64,000 nt of DNA, taken from positions 62,001-126,000 of the forward strand of contig JAIUOC010000011.1 in assembly GCA_020161265.1 (NCBI GenBank), in the 5' to 3' direction. The notes under the pieces were generated by a model that did no database searches, was not told the DNA's origin, and saw only the letters and a program-made list of their open reading frames with translations. Of the stretch, positions 1 to 8,935 are shown one piece after another. Positions within the stretch are counted from its first letter, which is position 1, and the number at the start of each line of letters is the position of its first letter. Position numbers and translations under genes: made by a program. Source of the DNA: Chloroflexota bacterium. Lineage in GTDB: Bacteria > Chloroflexota > Chloroflexia > Chloroflexales > Herpetosiphonaceae.

Positions 1-39
1 TTTGATAATTGCGCCAATAGCCTCACTCAAACTAGCCAT
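1..39 (-). CDS. 5' end of an unidentified gene cut by the window edge
   Basis: The reverse strand reads ATG at 39-37 and stays open to the edge, giving MASLSEAIGAIIK. A purine-rich AGGAG lies at 50-46, seven bases before the ATG, which is a good ribosome-binding site. Thirteen residues are too few to assign a family. The start is well supported; the function is unknown. Confidence 0.6.
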   Translation of the reverse strand, partial: MASLSEAIGAIIK

Positions 40-120
40 GCCAATCTCCTATCTTGCTGCTAATTCGGTTGCGATTCGCTTGCATTGTACAAGAAAACCC
101 AACAAAAAAGGAAGAATTAT

Positions 121-169
121 GAGGGATGAGGGATGAGGGATGAGGGATGAGGGATGAGGGATGAGGGAT
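121..169. repeat. Seven tandem copies of a 7-base unit (GAGGGAT)
   Basis: Seven perfect head-to-tail copies of GAGGGAT fill 121-169. The same unit, read on the other strand as CATCCCT or CATCCTT, recurs at 3522-3542 and 14273-14321, always beside members of the dispersed intergenic repeat. The array is therefore probably part of that repeat family, and it is a candidate for copy-number variation. Confidence 0.9.
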
Positions 170-345
170 GAAATTTAACCGCGAAGAACGCGAAGGTGAA
201 GATTTTAACGCAGAGACGCAGAGCATGGGTGGCTACAGGCTTCAGGCTAGCGGAACAATTGTTGATATCTCAAATGATCTTCGAGCCAATAGCCATAGCT
301 CGCTTCGTGCTCTTCGTGTTCTTCGTGGATCAATCATCAATAAGC
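170..345. repeat. Dispersed intergenic repeat, copy A
   Basis: The left arm around 178-196 carries CCGCGAAGAACGCGAAGG and the right arm around 302-330 carries CTTCGTGCTCTTCGTG and GTTCTTCGTGG, its imperfect reverse complement. Between them lie an AACGCAGAGACGCAGAG block and a GGCTAGCGG...CCAATAGCC block. Similar arms and blocks occur at 3365, 22720, 26455 and 44655, and one block alone near 33280. From 346 to 522 I see only short low-complexity sequence before the next gene. Confidence 0.75.
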
Positions 346-522
346 TTCTTCATATTAACCATGAAAACGTTAACGGTTGACCTCTTGCATTCACCCACAA
401 TATGCCTCATACTGCATAGTACCGAAATCTATAACTCTAGTTCGAGGAGGACGAAGGCGACAATCTGGATTGTTGCTGCTGCGTCCACAACCAGCCAGCC
501 ATAATAACGCCGTAAGGCCCGA

Positions 523-1824
523 TTGAAGCCGATTGAACCCATGGACCCTGCATCTAGTTTAGAGCTGCTTGGGCTTGCGATGTGTCTCATTATTGTGAGT
601 GTCGCATCAGCAGCCGAAGCAGCGCTCTCTACTATCTCACGCCACCGAATGAATACGCTGTTGGAGAACGGCGAACGCCGCGCCAACGTGGCTATGCGCC
701 TGTTGGAAGACCCCTATCATCTGCGCATTGGGACATTGTTGCTCAGTACGGTTGGAACAATTGGAGCAACGGCGCTGCTCTTGACGTTTGTCGCCAATCG
801 CACTGGTTGGCAGCAGGCCTCGTTTCTATTGATCTTTCTGCTGATTTGGCTCACCATCGGCACAACCTTACCCAAAACCCTCGCCACTGCTTATCCCGAT
901 AGTATGGTGCTTTGGACGGTGCGTCCATTGCGGATTTTGCTGTGGCTGGTTGCGCCAATGCAATGGCTCTTACGCCAAATTGCTCGCCCAATTGGCCTGG
1001 TAACAGGCCAGCATCCTCACATCGTCACCGAAGAAGAACTAAAATTAATGGTCAACGTCGGCGAAGAAGAGGGCGTGATCGAGGCCGAAGAGCGCGACAT
1101 GATCGAGGGTATTTTTGAATTTAGCGATACGGCTGTGCGTGAAGTCATGGTCCCACGGATTGATATCGTCGGTTTGGCTGCGACGGCCTCGATGGAAGAA
1201 GCGCTGAATTTGTTTATTAGTGCTGGCCATTCGCGGTTGCCAATCTACGACGAGTCAATTGACCATGTGCTCGGAGTGTTGTACGCTAAGGATCTGTTTC
1301 CGCTGTTGCGTGATGGGTTGCGTGATGCTCCGTTGCGCTCGTTGGTACGCCAGCCCTATTTTGTGCCCGATTCGATCAAAGTTGATGATTTGATGCGGGC
1401 TTTGCAAAGCCGCAAAGTGCATATGGCGATTATCGTCGATGAATATGGCAGCACGGCGGGCTTAGTCACAATTGAGGATTTGCTGGAAGAGATCGTTGGC
1501 GAAATTCAAGATGAGTTCGATAGCGAAGAAGCGCCGATTCAACAGGTTGGCCCTCACGAATGGCTGTTCGATGGTCGGGTCTCAATTGATGCAGTCAATG
1601 ATGCCACAGAGTTAACATTAATCAATGACGATGTAGATAGTCTCGGTGGCTTCGTTTTGTCTATGTTAGGCTCAATGCCCAAAGTCGGCGATGTTATCCA
1701 AGCTGGAGATACAACAATTGAGGTTGTTACGATTCAAGGCTTGCGACCACAACGCCTACGTGTAAGCTTAGCCCATGCCGAACACGAGTTTGCCGAGGTT
1801 GGGAGTAATACCGATGATGGTTGA
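523..1824 (+). CDS. CNNM/CorC-type membrane protein with CBS pair (hemolysin-C family)
   Basis: This 433-residue protein has the DUF21 (CNNM) arrangement: four hydrophobic segments in about the first 150 residues, then an acidic linker (EEGVIEAEERDMI), two CBS domains at about 200-325 (motif VREVMVPR at the first), and a C-terminal CorC/HlyC domain (DGRVSIDAVND). Family members are linked to divalent cation, mainly Mg2+, export or homeostasis; calling them hemolysins is historical. The start used is TTG at 523 with AAGG five bases upstream. An ATG at 541 is the alternative and would shorten it by six residues. The stop overlaps the start of the deaminase gene, so the two are probably co-transcribed. 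Confidence 0.9.
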   Translation: MKPIEPMDPASSLELLGLAMCLIIVSVASAAEAALSTISRHRMNTLLENGERRANVAMRLLEDPYHLRIGTLLLSTVGTIGATALLLTFVANRTGWQQASFLLIFLLIWLTIGTTLPKTLATAYPDSMVLWTVRPLRILLWLVAPMQWLLRQIARPIGLVTGQHPHIVTEEELKLMVNVGEEEGVIEAEERDMIEGIFEFSDTAVREVMVPRIDIVGLAATASMEEALNLFISAGHSRLPIYDESIDHVLGVLYAKDLFPLLRDGLRDAPLRSLVRQPYFVPDSIKVDDLMRALQSRKVHMAIIVDEYGSTAGLVTIEDLLEEIVGEIQDEFDSEEAPIQQVGPHEWLFDGRVSIDAVNDATELTLINDDVDSLGGFVLSMLGSMPKVGDVIQAGDTTIEVVTIQGLRPQRLRVSLAHAEHEFAEVGSNTDDG

Positions 1825-2221
1825 CTACCAAGCCCTGTTGGCCAACGCCAAAACCGCCCGCGAACGAGCTTACACGCCATACTCACGTTTCAAAGTTGGC
1901 GCAGCAGTTCTGACCGCCAGCGGTCGCATATTCCATGGTTGTAATATTGAAAATGCCGCCTATCCAGTCTGTTTATGTGCTGAACGTTCAGCCCTCGCTG
2001 CGGCTTGGAGCGCTGGCGAAACAGAATTTATCGCGTTAGCAGTTGTGGCTGATACGCCTGGCCCAGTTGCACCCTGTGGTATGTGTCGCCAATTTATGTT
2101 TGAACTTGCGCCCGATCTTCCTGTGCTGCTGGCAAATTTGGCCGAGCAAACCCAACATACTACGCCACGCGAGCTGCTGCCTGGTGGCTTTTCTCCTGAA
2201 AGTCTCAATCACAACCGTTAA
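1814..2221 (+). CDS. cdd: Cytidine deaminase
   Basis: This 135-residue protein hydrolyses cytidine and deoxycytidine to uridine and deoxyuridine in pyrimidine salvage. The zinc-site motifs are both present: CAE (in CLCAERSA) with the catalytic Glu, and PCGMCRQ, which together give the three-cysteine ligand set of the small homotetrameric class. The CNIENAAYP segment that contacts the nucleoside is also intact. The start was chosen because GGGAG at 1801-1805 lies eight bases before ATG 1814; ATG 1817 follows in frame. The gene overlaps the preceding CBS protein by 11 bases, suggesting coupled translation. A strong hairpin terminator follows the stop. Confidence 0.95.
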   Translation: MMVDYQALLANAKTARERAYTPYSRFKVGAAVLTASGRIFHGCNIENAAYPVCLCAERSALAAAWSAGETEFIALAVVADTPGPVAPCGMCRQFMFELAPDLPVLLANLAEQTQHTTPRELLPGGFSPESLNHNR

Positions 2222-2249
2222 TCAAAACTAAAATATATATTCGACCAAG

Positions 2250-2275
2250 GCCCTTGTGTTGCACAAGGGCTTTTT
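2250..2275 (+). terminator. Rho-independent terminator after cdd
   Basis: GCCCTTGTG at 2250-2258 pairs perfectly with CACAAGGGC at 2262-2270 around a three-base loop, followed by five T residues. It closes the CBS protein-cdd transcription unit. Confidence 0.9.
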
Positions 2276-2364
2276 GGATTGCTCAAAATTGGGGTATTGA
2301 CTTAGAGCGCACGCAAATGTTTAGAATGCTGGCAACGACGAATATTTAGCAGGGAGACACAGGC

Positions 2365-3357
2365 ATGCTCAAGCGAACTATTGGCAAGAGTGGCATTGAA
2401 GTCAGTGCTTTAGGTTTAGGTTGTTGGGCGATTGGCGGCCCATTCAATCACAATGGCAATCCCTCAGGTTGGGGCCAAGTTGACGACACTGAATCAATTC
2501 AGGCAATTCATGCGGCGCTTGAATTAGGCGTTAATTTTCTTGATACTGCCAATGTCTATGGTTGTGGCCATAGTGAGCAAATTATTGCCCAAGCGATCGC
2601 TGGCCGCCGCGATCAGGTGATTCTAGCCACTAAATTTGGCAATAGCTGGGATGAAGGCAGCAAAGATTCGTTTGAGCAAATTCCGATTAGCCCTGCCGAA
2701 ATTCGCCAACAACTAGAAGCCAGCCTCAAACGGCTCAACACCGATTATGTTGATTTGTTGCAATTTCACTTGTGGGGCTATCCGGTCGAAGATGCCGCCC
2801 CGGTGCGCGATACGCTCGAAAGTTTGGTGAGCGAGGGCAAAATTCGCGGCTATGGTTGGAGCACCGATCGGCTTGATGCGATTGAACTCTTTGCTGAAGG
2901 CCCACATTGTATTGCTGTGCAACAACAATTGAATTTATTGCATGGCCATAGCACCGGCGAGAGCGATGCAATTATTGCCTTTTGCGAAGCCCACAATTTA
3001 GCCAGCATCAACCGAGCACCGTTGGCAATGGGTTTATTGACGGGAAAATTCACCCCCAGCACGAGCTTTAGCAGCGACGATGTGCGCAGCAAAGTCGCAT
3101 GGTTCGAAGGATTTCAGGCTGGCAAGCCCAACCCTGAATGGCTTAAAAAGCTCGAAGCCTTGCGCGAAGTGTTGACCAGCGAAGGCCGCACGCTGACCCA
3201 AGGTGCTTTGGCGTGGTTGTGGGGGCGCAGCAGCCAAACCCTGCCAATCCCAGGCTTCCGCACCGTCGCTCAAGCCAGTGAAAACGCCAAGGCGCTGCAA
3301 TTTGGCCCATTGAATCCTGCTCAAATGCAGCAAATCACTAGCATTTTGCAAGGCTAA
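2365..3357 (+). CDS. Aldo/keto reductase
   Basis: This 330-residue (alpha/beta)8-barrel enzyme resembles the AKR family that reduces carbonyl compounds with NAD(P)H. Visible family features: the N-terminal LGLGCWAIGG strand, the DTANVYG segment with catalytic Asp and Tyr, the ATKFG segment with catalytic Lys, the QFHLWG segment at the usual active-site His position, and a C-terminal IPGFRT cofactor-binding segment. GGGAG about ten bases before ATG 2365 supports the start. The substrate cannot be read from sequence. It stands alone between a terminator and a dispersed repeat. Confidence 0.93.
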   Translation: MLKRTIGKSGIEVSALGLGCWAIGGPFNHNGNPSGWGQVDDTESIQAIHAALELGVNFLDTANVYGCGHSEQIIAQAIAGRRDQVILATKFGNSWDEGSKDSFEQIPISPAEIRQQLEASLKRLNTDYVDLLQFHLWGYPVEDAAPVRDTLESLVSEGKIRGYGWSTDRLDAIELFAEGPHCIAVQQQLNLLHGHSTGESDAIIAFCEAHNLASINRAPLAMGLLTGKFTPSTSFSSDDVRSKVAWFEGFQAGKPNPEWLKKLEALREVLTSEGRTLTQGALAWLWGRSSQTLPIPGFRTVAQASENAKALQFGPLNPAQMQQITSILQG

Positions 3358-3364
3358 ACTATTT

Positions 3365-3542
3365 GTTTAACCGCGAAGAGCGCGAAGAACACGAAGGTTG
3401 AGGCTATGTTGGCTGAAGGCTCTAGGCTATCGGAATAATTTTGGGAATCACCATGATCTTCGATAGCCAATAGTCAACAGCCGATAGCCTAGGCATCTTC
3501 GTGTCCTTCGTGGTTAAATTTCATCCTTCATCCCTCATCCCT
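3365..3542. repeat. Dispersed intergenic repeat, copy B
   Basis: This is the clearest copy of the family. The left arm, TTTAACCGCGAAG at 3366-3378 plus CGCGAAGAACACGAAGG, is mirrored by the right arm CTTCGTGTCCTTCGTGG ending in TTAAA at 3518. Inside are a second inverted pair, GGCTATCGG and CCGATAGCC, and a GATCTTCGATAGCC block. Three copies of a CATCCTT/CATCCCT unit at 3522-3542 end the element. It is noncoding and lies between two genes. Confidence 0.8.
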
Positions 3543-3567
3543 ACAATGCTTCCCCCCTGAATTCACC

Positions 3568-3596
3568 TTGACAAACCCCTGATTATTCAATAATCT
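3568..3596 (+). promoter_or_regulatory. Sigma-70-type promoter of the PadR gene
   Basis: TTGACA at 3568-3573 and TAATCT at 3591-3596 are separated by 17 bases, placing transcription start near 3603, about 30 bases before the PadR gene. PadR regulators usually repress their own gene, so this is also the expected operator region, although I did not see a clear palindrome. Confidence 0.6.
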
Positions 3597-3632
3597 AGAT
3601 AGACACTATTCTACTACTAGGATATACGTGCT

Positions 3633-4178
3633 ATGAAAAAGTTGACTCAGGCTGAGGCGGCGATTTTAAGCTTGTTGGCAGAGCAGCCACGCTATGGCTA
3701 TGAGCTCGAACAAATTATTCAGGCGCGGGGGATGCGCTCGTGGACGGAAATTGCTTTTTCGTCGATCTATTATTTGCTCAAAAAGCTTGAGCAAGCGCAA
3801 TTGGTCGCGGGCGAAACATCTCAGGGCGATGGGCGACCATCACGTATGGTCTACAACATTCTACCAAGTGGGCGGGTCGCTTTGCAAGAGAGCCTACGCA
3901 CGATGCTGAGTGTACCGCAACAACGCTATTCAGCGCTACTTTTGGGCATGGCCAATTTACCACTACTTGAGCTAAGCGAGGTTGTGGTGGCTTTGGAGCA
4001 CTATTGTGAGGAGTTACGGGCGCAAATCGGGCGGGTGCAACAACGTCGTGCTGAAGAACAAACTCAATCTTGGCATATTCAAGGCTTATTTGACTATACC
4101 GAAACCATGATTCAAGCGGAACATGATTGGCTAACAACCTATTTAACTCAGATTCGCCAGCAACTTAACCAAGCTTAG
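3633..4178 (+). CDS. PadR family transcriptional regulator
   Basis: The 181-residue protein starts with a winged helix-turn-helix: LTQAEAAILSLLAEQPRYGYELEQ, then the SSIYYLLKKLEQ recognition helix and the GRPSRMVYNI wing, all typical of PadR. The second half (about 90-180) is alpha-helical, matching the Vir_act_alpha_C dimerisation domain of the longer PadR class. Such proteins repress transcription in response to small toxic or phenolic compounds; the ligand here is unknown. No efflux pump lies beside it. The gene has its own TTGACA/TAATCT promoter and converges on the propeller gene across a shared terminator. Confidence 0.92.
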   Translation: MKKLTQAEAAILSLLAEQPRYGYELEQIIQARGMRSWTEIAFSSIYYLLKKLEQAQLVAGETSQGDGRPSRMVYNILPSGRVALQESLRTMLSVPQQRYSALLLGMANLPLLELSEVVVALEHYCEELRAQIGRVQQRRAEEQTQSWHIQGLFDYTETMIQAEHDWLTTYLTQIRQQLNQA

Positions 4179-4187
4179 CCCAAACAA

Positions 4188-4222
4188 TAGCCACGCTCTT
4201 CGGCAACCCAAGAGCGTGGCTA
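4188..4222. terminator. Bidirectional terminator between convergent genes
   Basis: TAGCCACGCTCTT at 4188-4200 pairs perfectly over 13 bases with AAGAGCGTGGCTA at 4210-4222 around a nine-base loop. It lies between the PadR stop (4178) and the stop of the minus-strand propeller gene (4231), so it can serve both. There is no T-run on either side. Confidence 0.75.
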
Positions 4223-4230
4223 GCACCGAT

Positions 4231-6372
4231 TTACTTCACAACTTGGGGAATAAACAATTGATAGGGCAGTGGTTCAGGCTCAGCAGCAAGCTGAAAGCTG
4301 GCCACTCCTAAACTTGGGTTTGCGCCAATATGGCTAAAATTACCGCTCAAATAGAGATAGTTTTCAGTAATTGCCATGTGTTCAACTGTGCCGTTTGGGG
4401 TTTGGCTTGGGGCTTGCCAGCTATTGCCATTCCAGCGCACAATGCTGCCCAGCTGTTGCTCACCGACTTTGCTAAATGCTCCGCCAACATATAAATAGCG
4501 ATCATTGATGTTGGCAAGTTGCAACGGCGCACCATCAAACTCAAATACCATGCTATTGCCAGTGTTTTCGAGCCGATGCAACTGATTGCCGTTGGTAAAA
4601 TACAGCTGATTGCGCCAGGTTACAAATTGCGGCATCGAGCCATTGCTTTGCACAAACAACCCAGTAAAATCGACCCAAGCAGTACCATTCCAAGTGTCAA
4701 TATCGATATCCCACCAATCATGGTTTTGGGTGATCATCAGCGAATAGATGCGATTATTGGCATAATAGATCTGGCGAAAATTGGTGTTTAGTCCTAATTC
4801 ACGCCATTCAGTACCATTCAGTGCCACCGCCCCACTGATTGATTGGCTGTTAATCATCGTTATGCCATTAGCCAAAAGCTGGGTTCCCGAAAGTGTCCAG
4901 GTGGTTGTCTGGCCAATTAATTGCAAGGGAGCAGTCAACGCCCCAGTCGAATCAAATTGCCATAGCGAACTGCTCAATGAACCTGAGGTTTGATACGGAT
5001 AGGGGTACGCCAAATAGGCGCGATCATCACTGGTGGCGAATAGGCTAGCCATCCCCTGCAATGCGTGGCTCGTTTGCCAGGTTTGACCATCCCACTGCTT
5101 GAGCACATTCGGCCAATTGGGTTTGATAATTGGCTGACCTTGAACGCCGGTTATTTCATCGAGCCGTGGATAAACACTGGTGCTGGCAAGTGGCGTAAGG
5201 GTTGTGCCATTCCAATGCACCAATTGCACGGCGCTGCCATCCACTTCAAAATTACCAGCAAGATACAACCCATTGGCATTGCCAACAACTGTAGTAATAG
5301 AGTTGATCGTCATTGGCAGATTGACCAATTGCCATTGATTGCCAACTAAACGCCAGAGATCGCTGATAGTGTAGGCATATAAATCGTTGCTTTGCGCCAC
5401 ACCAAGCACAAATTCATCGATCCAGCTGCCAAACGCCTGCCACTGATTAGTATTCCAACGATAAATCATGGTTTGCCGCGGATCATAGTTATTGGCCCAG
5501 GTATAGAGCGTCGTCCCAATTCGCCCAATTTGATCACGGGCGGCATTTGGGCCTGGCAAGCTGGAGTTTTGCCAGGTTGTGCCATTCCATAAGCCTAAAC
5601 CTTGAATTGAGGTTTGATTGACGCGGCTTACACTCCCAGATGCAAAAAGCGTATTGGGAATCGCATCGAGATCGCTGATTACGCCATTAAAATCGCCAAA
5701 CTCGCCAAAGCCAGTCGGTCGCCAAAAAGCTGTGCCATGGGCGGCTAGGCCATTAAACGTATCAAAATTGCCACCGAGATACAGCGTATCGCTCAGGACT
5801 TCAATATCATAGACTTGCGAAATAATGTTGTTGCGATATGAATCGTTGATGCCACTGATGCCACTGCCAAATGCTTGAAATTGGCTGCCATCCCAACGGG
5901 CAAGGCCATTCATGGGCTGGCCCGCCAATCGGCGAAAGCGCCCAGCCACCACCAATTGGTTTTGATAGCTATCCATGGCATTGATCGTATCGACATCGTT
6001 TGGTTGCAAGCCATAGCCTTGCCAAGTTGTGCCATTCCATGCGGCTAGGCCATTAAACAATTGCCCATTCAGGTAATTGAATTTACCAGCGACATATAAA
6101 CGATTATTGGCATCAAGATGCAACTTGGTGATCGTGCCAGCGGTCGCTAAACTATTGCCAAATTCATTATTCCATGTGCCACTAATCACGCTGCTGCTGC
6201 TGAGTGGCGTAATTTGATTGAGTTCAATTGGCGCTAGTTGGGCGGTGCTAGCCCCAAGCTGTTTAGCAGTGACTTTTGCAGGTAGCGTTTGGCTGGCAAA
6301 ACTACTGATTATTGCGCCAAGGAGCAGCACAATTAAGCCCCAACGTCCTTTAAAAAACCGTCTCTTCTGCAT
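4231..6372 (-). CDS. Secreted repeat protein, beta-propeller-like (paralogue 1)
   Basis: This 713-residue protein begins with a signal peptide (MQKRRFFKGRWGLIVLLLGAIIS, cleavage near SFAS or later). The mature part consists of irregular repeats with signatures such as LAAWNGTTWQ, LYVAGKFNYL and GLARWDGSQF, spaced about 40-55 residues. They resemble delta-60 or kelch-like blades, and a propeller fold is inferred. The function is unknown; extracellular binding is plausible. ATG 6372 was chosen because GAGGAA lies six bases upstream; an upstream in-frame start at 6396 would block the signal peptide. The next gene (6521-8674) and the gene at the right edge are paralogues with the same ending style, QLFIPQVVK. 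Confidence 0.8.
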   Translation of the reverse strand: MQKRRFFKGRWGLIVLLLGAIISSFASQTLPAKVTAKQLGASTAQLAPIELNQITPLSSSSVISGTWNNEFGNSLATAGTITKLHLDANNRLYVAGKFNYLNGQLFNGLAAWNGTTWQGYGLQPNDVDTINAMDSYQNQLVVAGRFRRLAGQPMNGLARWDGSQFQAFGSGISGINDSYRNNIISQVYDIEVLSDTLYLGGNFDTFNGLAAHGTAFWRPTGFGEFGDFNGVISDLDAIPNTLFASGSVSRVNQTSIQGLGLWNGTTWQNSSLPGPNAARDQIGRIGTTLYTWANNYDPRQTMIYRWNTNQWQAFGSWIDEFVLGVAQSNDLYAYTISDLWRLVGNQWQLVNLPMTINSITTVVGNANGLYLAGNFEVDGSAVQLVHWNGTTLTPLASTSVYPRLDEITGVQGQPIIKPNWPNVLKQWDGQTWQTSHALQGMASLFATSDDRAYLAYPYPYQTSGSLSSSLWQFDSTGALTAPLQLIGQTTTWTLSGTQLLANGITMINSQSISGAVALNGTEWRELGLNTNFRQIYYANNRIYSLMITQNHDWWDIDIDTWNGTAWVDFTGLFVQSNGSMPQFVTWRNQLYFTNGNQLHRLENTGNSMVFEFDGAPLQLANINDRYLYVGGAFSKVGEQQLGSIVRWNGNSWQAPSQTPNGTVEHMAITENYLYLSGNFSHIGANPSLGVASFQLAAEPEPLPYQLFIPQVVK

Positions 6373-6520
6373 GGTTAGTTCCTCGTACACAATCAATAAA
6401 CTAGGCTCGATCCTACCATTGCTGCGCTGGTTGAAAGATCGTCGGTAGGGCTGATTTTATACTCAAAGCAACGCGCTCGATTTAAACCAAACGCGTTGCA
6501 ATCGGTGCGATCAATTGAGA

Positions 6521-8674
6521 TTACTTCATTGCTTGGGGGATAAATTGGCGAAAGCTAGGATTCGCCGCAACCCCGTTAATCACAAAACTGGCAACACCCA
6601 GTGATGTAGTTGCGCCAACATGGGTAAAACTTCCAGCAATCTGAATTAAATCTGAGGTGACTGCCAATTGGCTGATCGCTCCATTTGGTACATCGGCAAG
6701 GCCTTGCCAACTGGTTCCATTCCAACGTGCCAATGGGCCAACGGCTTGATTATTGACTTGGTTAAAGCGCCCAGCAACATAGAGATAATCAGCAGTGCTG
6801 CGCAACACGAGCGGCATATCATCGAAACTCGCAACTGACACTAAATCTGTGCTATTAAAATCAAAACGCCGCAGATCATTGCGATAGAGAAAATAGAGTT
6901 CGCCATTCCAAACTGCAATTTGCATGGTTAATCGCTGATCAAATTGTTGCCATGCGGTCAGATATTGCCAAGCTGTGCCATCCCACACTGACATTTCAAT
7001 AATCCACGAAGCCCGCTCGGCCTCGGTACGGATTGAATAGATCTGTTGATCGGTAACATAGACATTGCCATGGGCATAGCTAGGAATGAATGATCGCCAT
7101 TGATTGCCGTTGATCGCAATTGTTCCAGCAATTGGTTGATTGTTGATTGTGCCTGAATGCATACTTGCTAAGACATCTGTCCCCGAAATTGTCCAAGTAA
7201 CGTTATAGGCATTTAAGGGAACTGGCGCACTCAGGCTGCCATCTAGCTGCACTTGCCAAATTGCACTTGCTAAATTTGAGGTGGTCGTAAATGGGCTACT
7301 GCCAACTAAATAGGTATTGTCGGCGGTGGTCAACAGTTGAGTTCCATAAGGCAACCGACGCAATTGCTGCCAAATCGAGTTGTTCCAAACCTGAAGCATC
7401 GATTGGGCTCTAGCGATAATCAACGGCTGCCCATTAAGATTGGCAATATCTTGGGCATAGCCTTGTTGGATCGTCGTTGCCAAGTTGGTGATTGTGTTGC
7501 CATCCCAAAAAATCAAATGACTTGCTTGGCCATTGACCGTAAAACTGCCTGCGAGGTAAATTCCAGCGCTGCTAGCTTCGATCGCCGTAATAGTTTGAAT
7601 TGCCATGGGCAGATCAAGGCTGCGCCAACCAGCTGCCGTGCGTTGCCAGAGCTTGTCGTTGGTAGCGCTATACAATTGCCCATTCAATTGAATAAGATCA
7701 CGGGCTGAGCCAGTAATCACGGAGCTATCGACAACCCAATCGTTGGCATCCCAATGATAAAACTGGGTAAGATAGGGTTGTTGATTGATATATTTGCGTA
7801 GATAGAAGGTATTATCAAATGTGTGAAGCTCTTGGTAAAAACGGACACCTTCTGGGATTGGGGGATTGCTCCAAACACCATTTTGGCGTAGCGCAAAATA
7901 ATCAACCCCAATATCATTAATTGAGAGTAATTCGCCCGATAGCAGAATTGCATTATCAATTGCCGCAAATTGATAGAGTGAACTATCAATATCTGCAACT
8001 TCATAATAACCGCTTGGCCGCCAAGCAAGCAGTGAATTGACTGCTAAATTATTGAATTGAGAAAAATTACCACTGATATACAACGTATCAGTCACAACAT
8101 CAAGATCATAGATTTTAGGTCGATTCGAATAATCAAAAAAATCGCTGGTGCCACGAAAACCCGTTCCAAACGCTTCGAATGCTTGGCCATTCCAACGGGC
8201 GATCCCGTTCATGGTTTGGCCCGCCAATTTGTCAAAACTGCCACCAACAATCAATTGATCGTTGTAGGTAGTCATGGCGAGAATTGAGCCTGGATCGTTA
8301 GGGTGCAAGCCATAGCCTTGCCATGTGTTGCCATCCCACGCGGCCAGCCCATTGAATTCGTGCCCATTCAGATAATTGAATGAGCCGGTGACATACAGCC
8401 TATCGTTGGCATCGACATACAGTTTGCTGATAGTGCCTGGGCTTTGCAAGCTATTCTGAATAGTGGGATTCCATGTGCCTGTGATGACGCTGCTGGTGGT
8501 TAAGGGCGAGGATTGGATGGTTGTTGGTTCAAAAGCCCTGTCTGTCGCTGAGCTGAGCGGCTGATTTGGTTGAGATTGGGGCTGTTGGGCTTTGACTGTG
8601 CCCAGATTGAGCAGGATACCAATTAAGATTAAATAAAATCCGATTCTGTTTCCGACGATCCGTTTCCGCGCCAT
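6521..8674 (-). CDS. Secreted repeat protein, beta-propeller-like (paralogue 2)
   Basis: At 717 residues, it is collinear with the 4231-6372 protein over its whole length. It has an N-terminal signal peptide (ends near LGTVKAQ), the same order of LYVTGSFNYLNG, LAAWDGNTWQGYG and ARWNGTSWQ repeats, and the C-terminal ending RQFIPQAMK. The two genes are in tandem on the same strand 148 bases apart, a clear tandem duplication. The conserved hydrophobic tail that ends both proteins may be a processing or secretion signal; that is inference. No catalytic motif was seen. The role is unknown and probably extracellular. Confidence 0.8.
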   Translation of the reverse strand: MARKRIVGNRIGFYLILIGILLNLGTVKAQQPQSQPNQPLSSATDRAFEPTTIQSSPLTTSSVITGTWNPTIQNSLQSPGTISKLYVDANDRLYVTGSFNYLNGHEFNGLAAWDGNTWQGYGLHPNDPGSILAMTTYNDQLIVGGSFDKLAGQTMNGIARWNGQAFEAFGTGFRGTSDFFDYSNRPKIYDLDVVTDTLYISGNFSQFNNLAVNSLLAWRPSGYYEVADIDSSLYQFAAIDNAILLSGELLSINDIGVDYFALRQNGVWSNPPIPEGVRFYQELHTFDNTFYLRKYINQQPYLTQFYHWDANDWVVDSSVITGSARDLIQLNGQLYSATNDKLWQRTAAGWRSLDLPMAIQTITAIEASSAGIYLAGSFTVNGQASHLIFWDGNTITNLATTIQQGYAQDIANLNGQPLIIARAQSMLQVWNNSIWQQLRRLPYGTQLLTTADNTYLVGSSPFTTTSNLASAIWQVQLDGSLSAPVPLNAYNVTWTISGTDVLASMHSGTINNQPIAGTIAINGNQWRSFIPSYAHGNVYVTDQQIYSIRTEAERASWIIEMSVWDGTAWQYLTAWQQFDQRLTMQIAVWNGELYFLYRNDLRRFDFNSTDLVSVASFDDMPLVLRSTADYLYVAGRFNQVNNQAVGPLARWNGTSWQGLADVPNGAISQLAVTSDLIQIAGSFTHVGATTSLGVASFVINGVAANPSFRQFIPQAMK

Positions 8675-8880
8675 TGCTGAACTCCAATAGGCATCTTCAT
8701 GCCACTAGCTATTCCTAGCCAGGTGTAGTTGGACTATAACATATCGACTACGACTACTACCTTGCCTCGTAATTAGTATAGAAAGTCTGTCAATGATTTT
8801 ATTAAAACCGCTAAATTTTATTACGTCAATTATTAATAAAATAGCCAGCTCTATTTAATTCATTATGTTAGGTTAATTAA

Positions 8881-8912
8881 ATAAAAACAGCCTGTGAATG
8901 TAACAGGCTGTT
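8881..8912 (-). terminator. Terminator after the AAA+ ATPase gene
   Basis: AACAGCCTGT at 8886-8895 pairs with ACAGGCTGTT at 8903-8912 around a seven-base loop. On the minus strand it is followed by TTTTTAT, 24 bases after the ATPase stop. Confidence 0.85.
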
Positions 8913-8935
8913 CAATAATGATCTGACGAAACTGA

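Noticed and set aside
121-169. Short tandem array as a CRISPR-like locus
   Set aside because: The 7-base units have no spacers between them; the same holds at 14112-14139 and 14273-14321.
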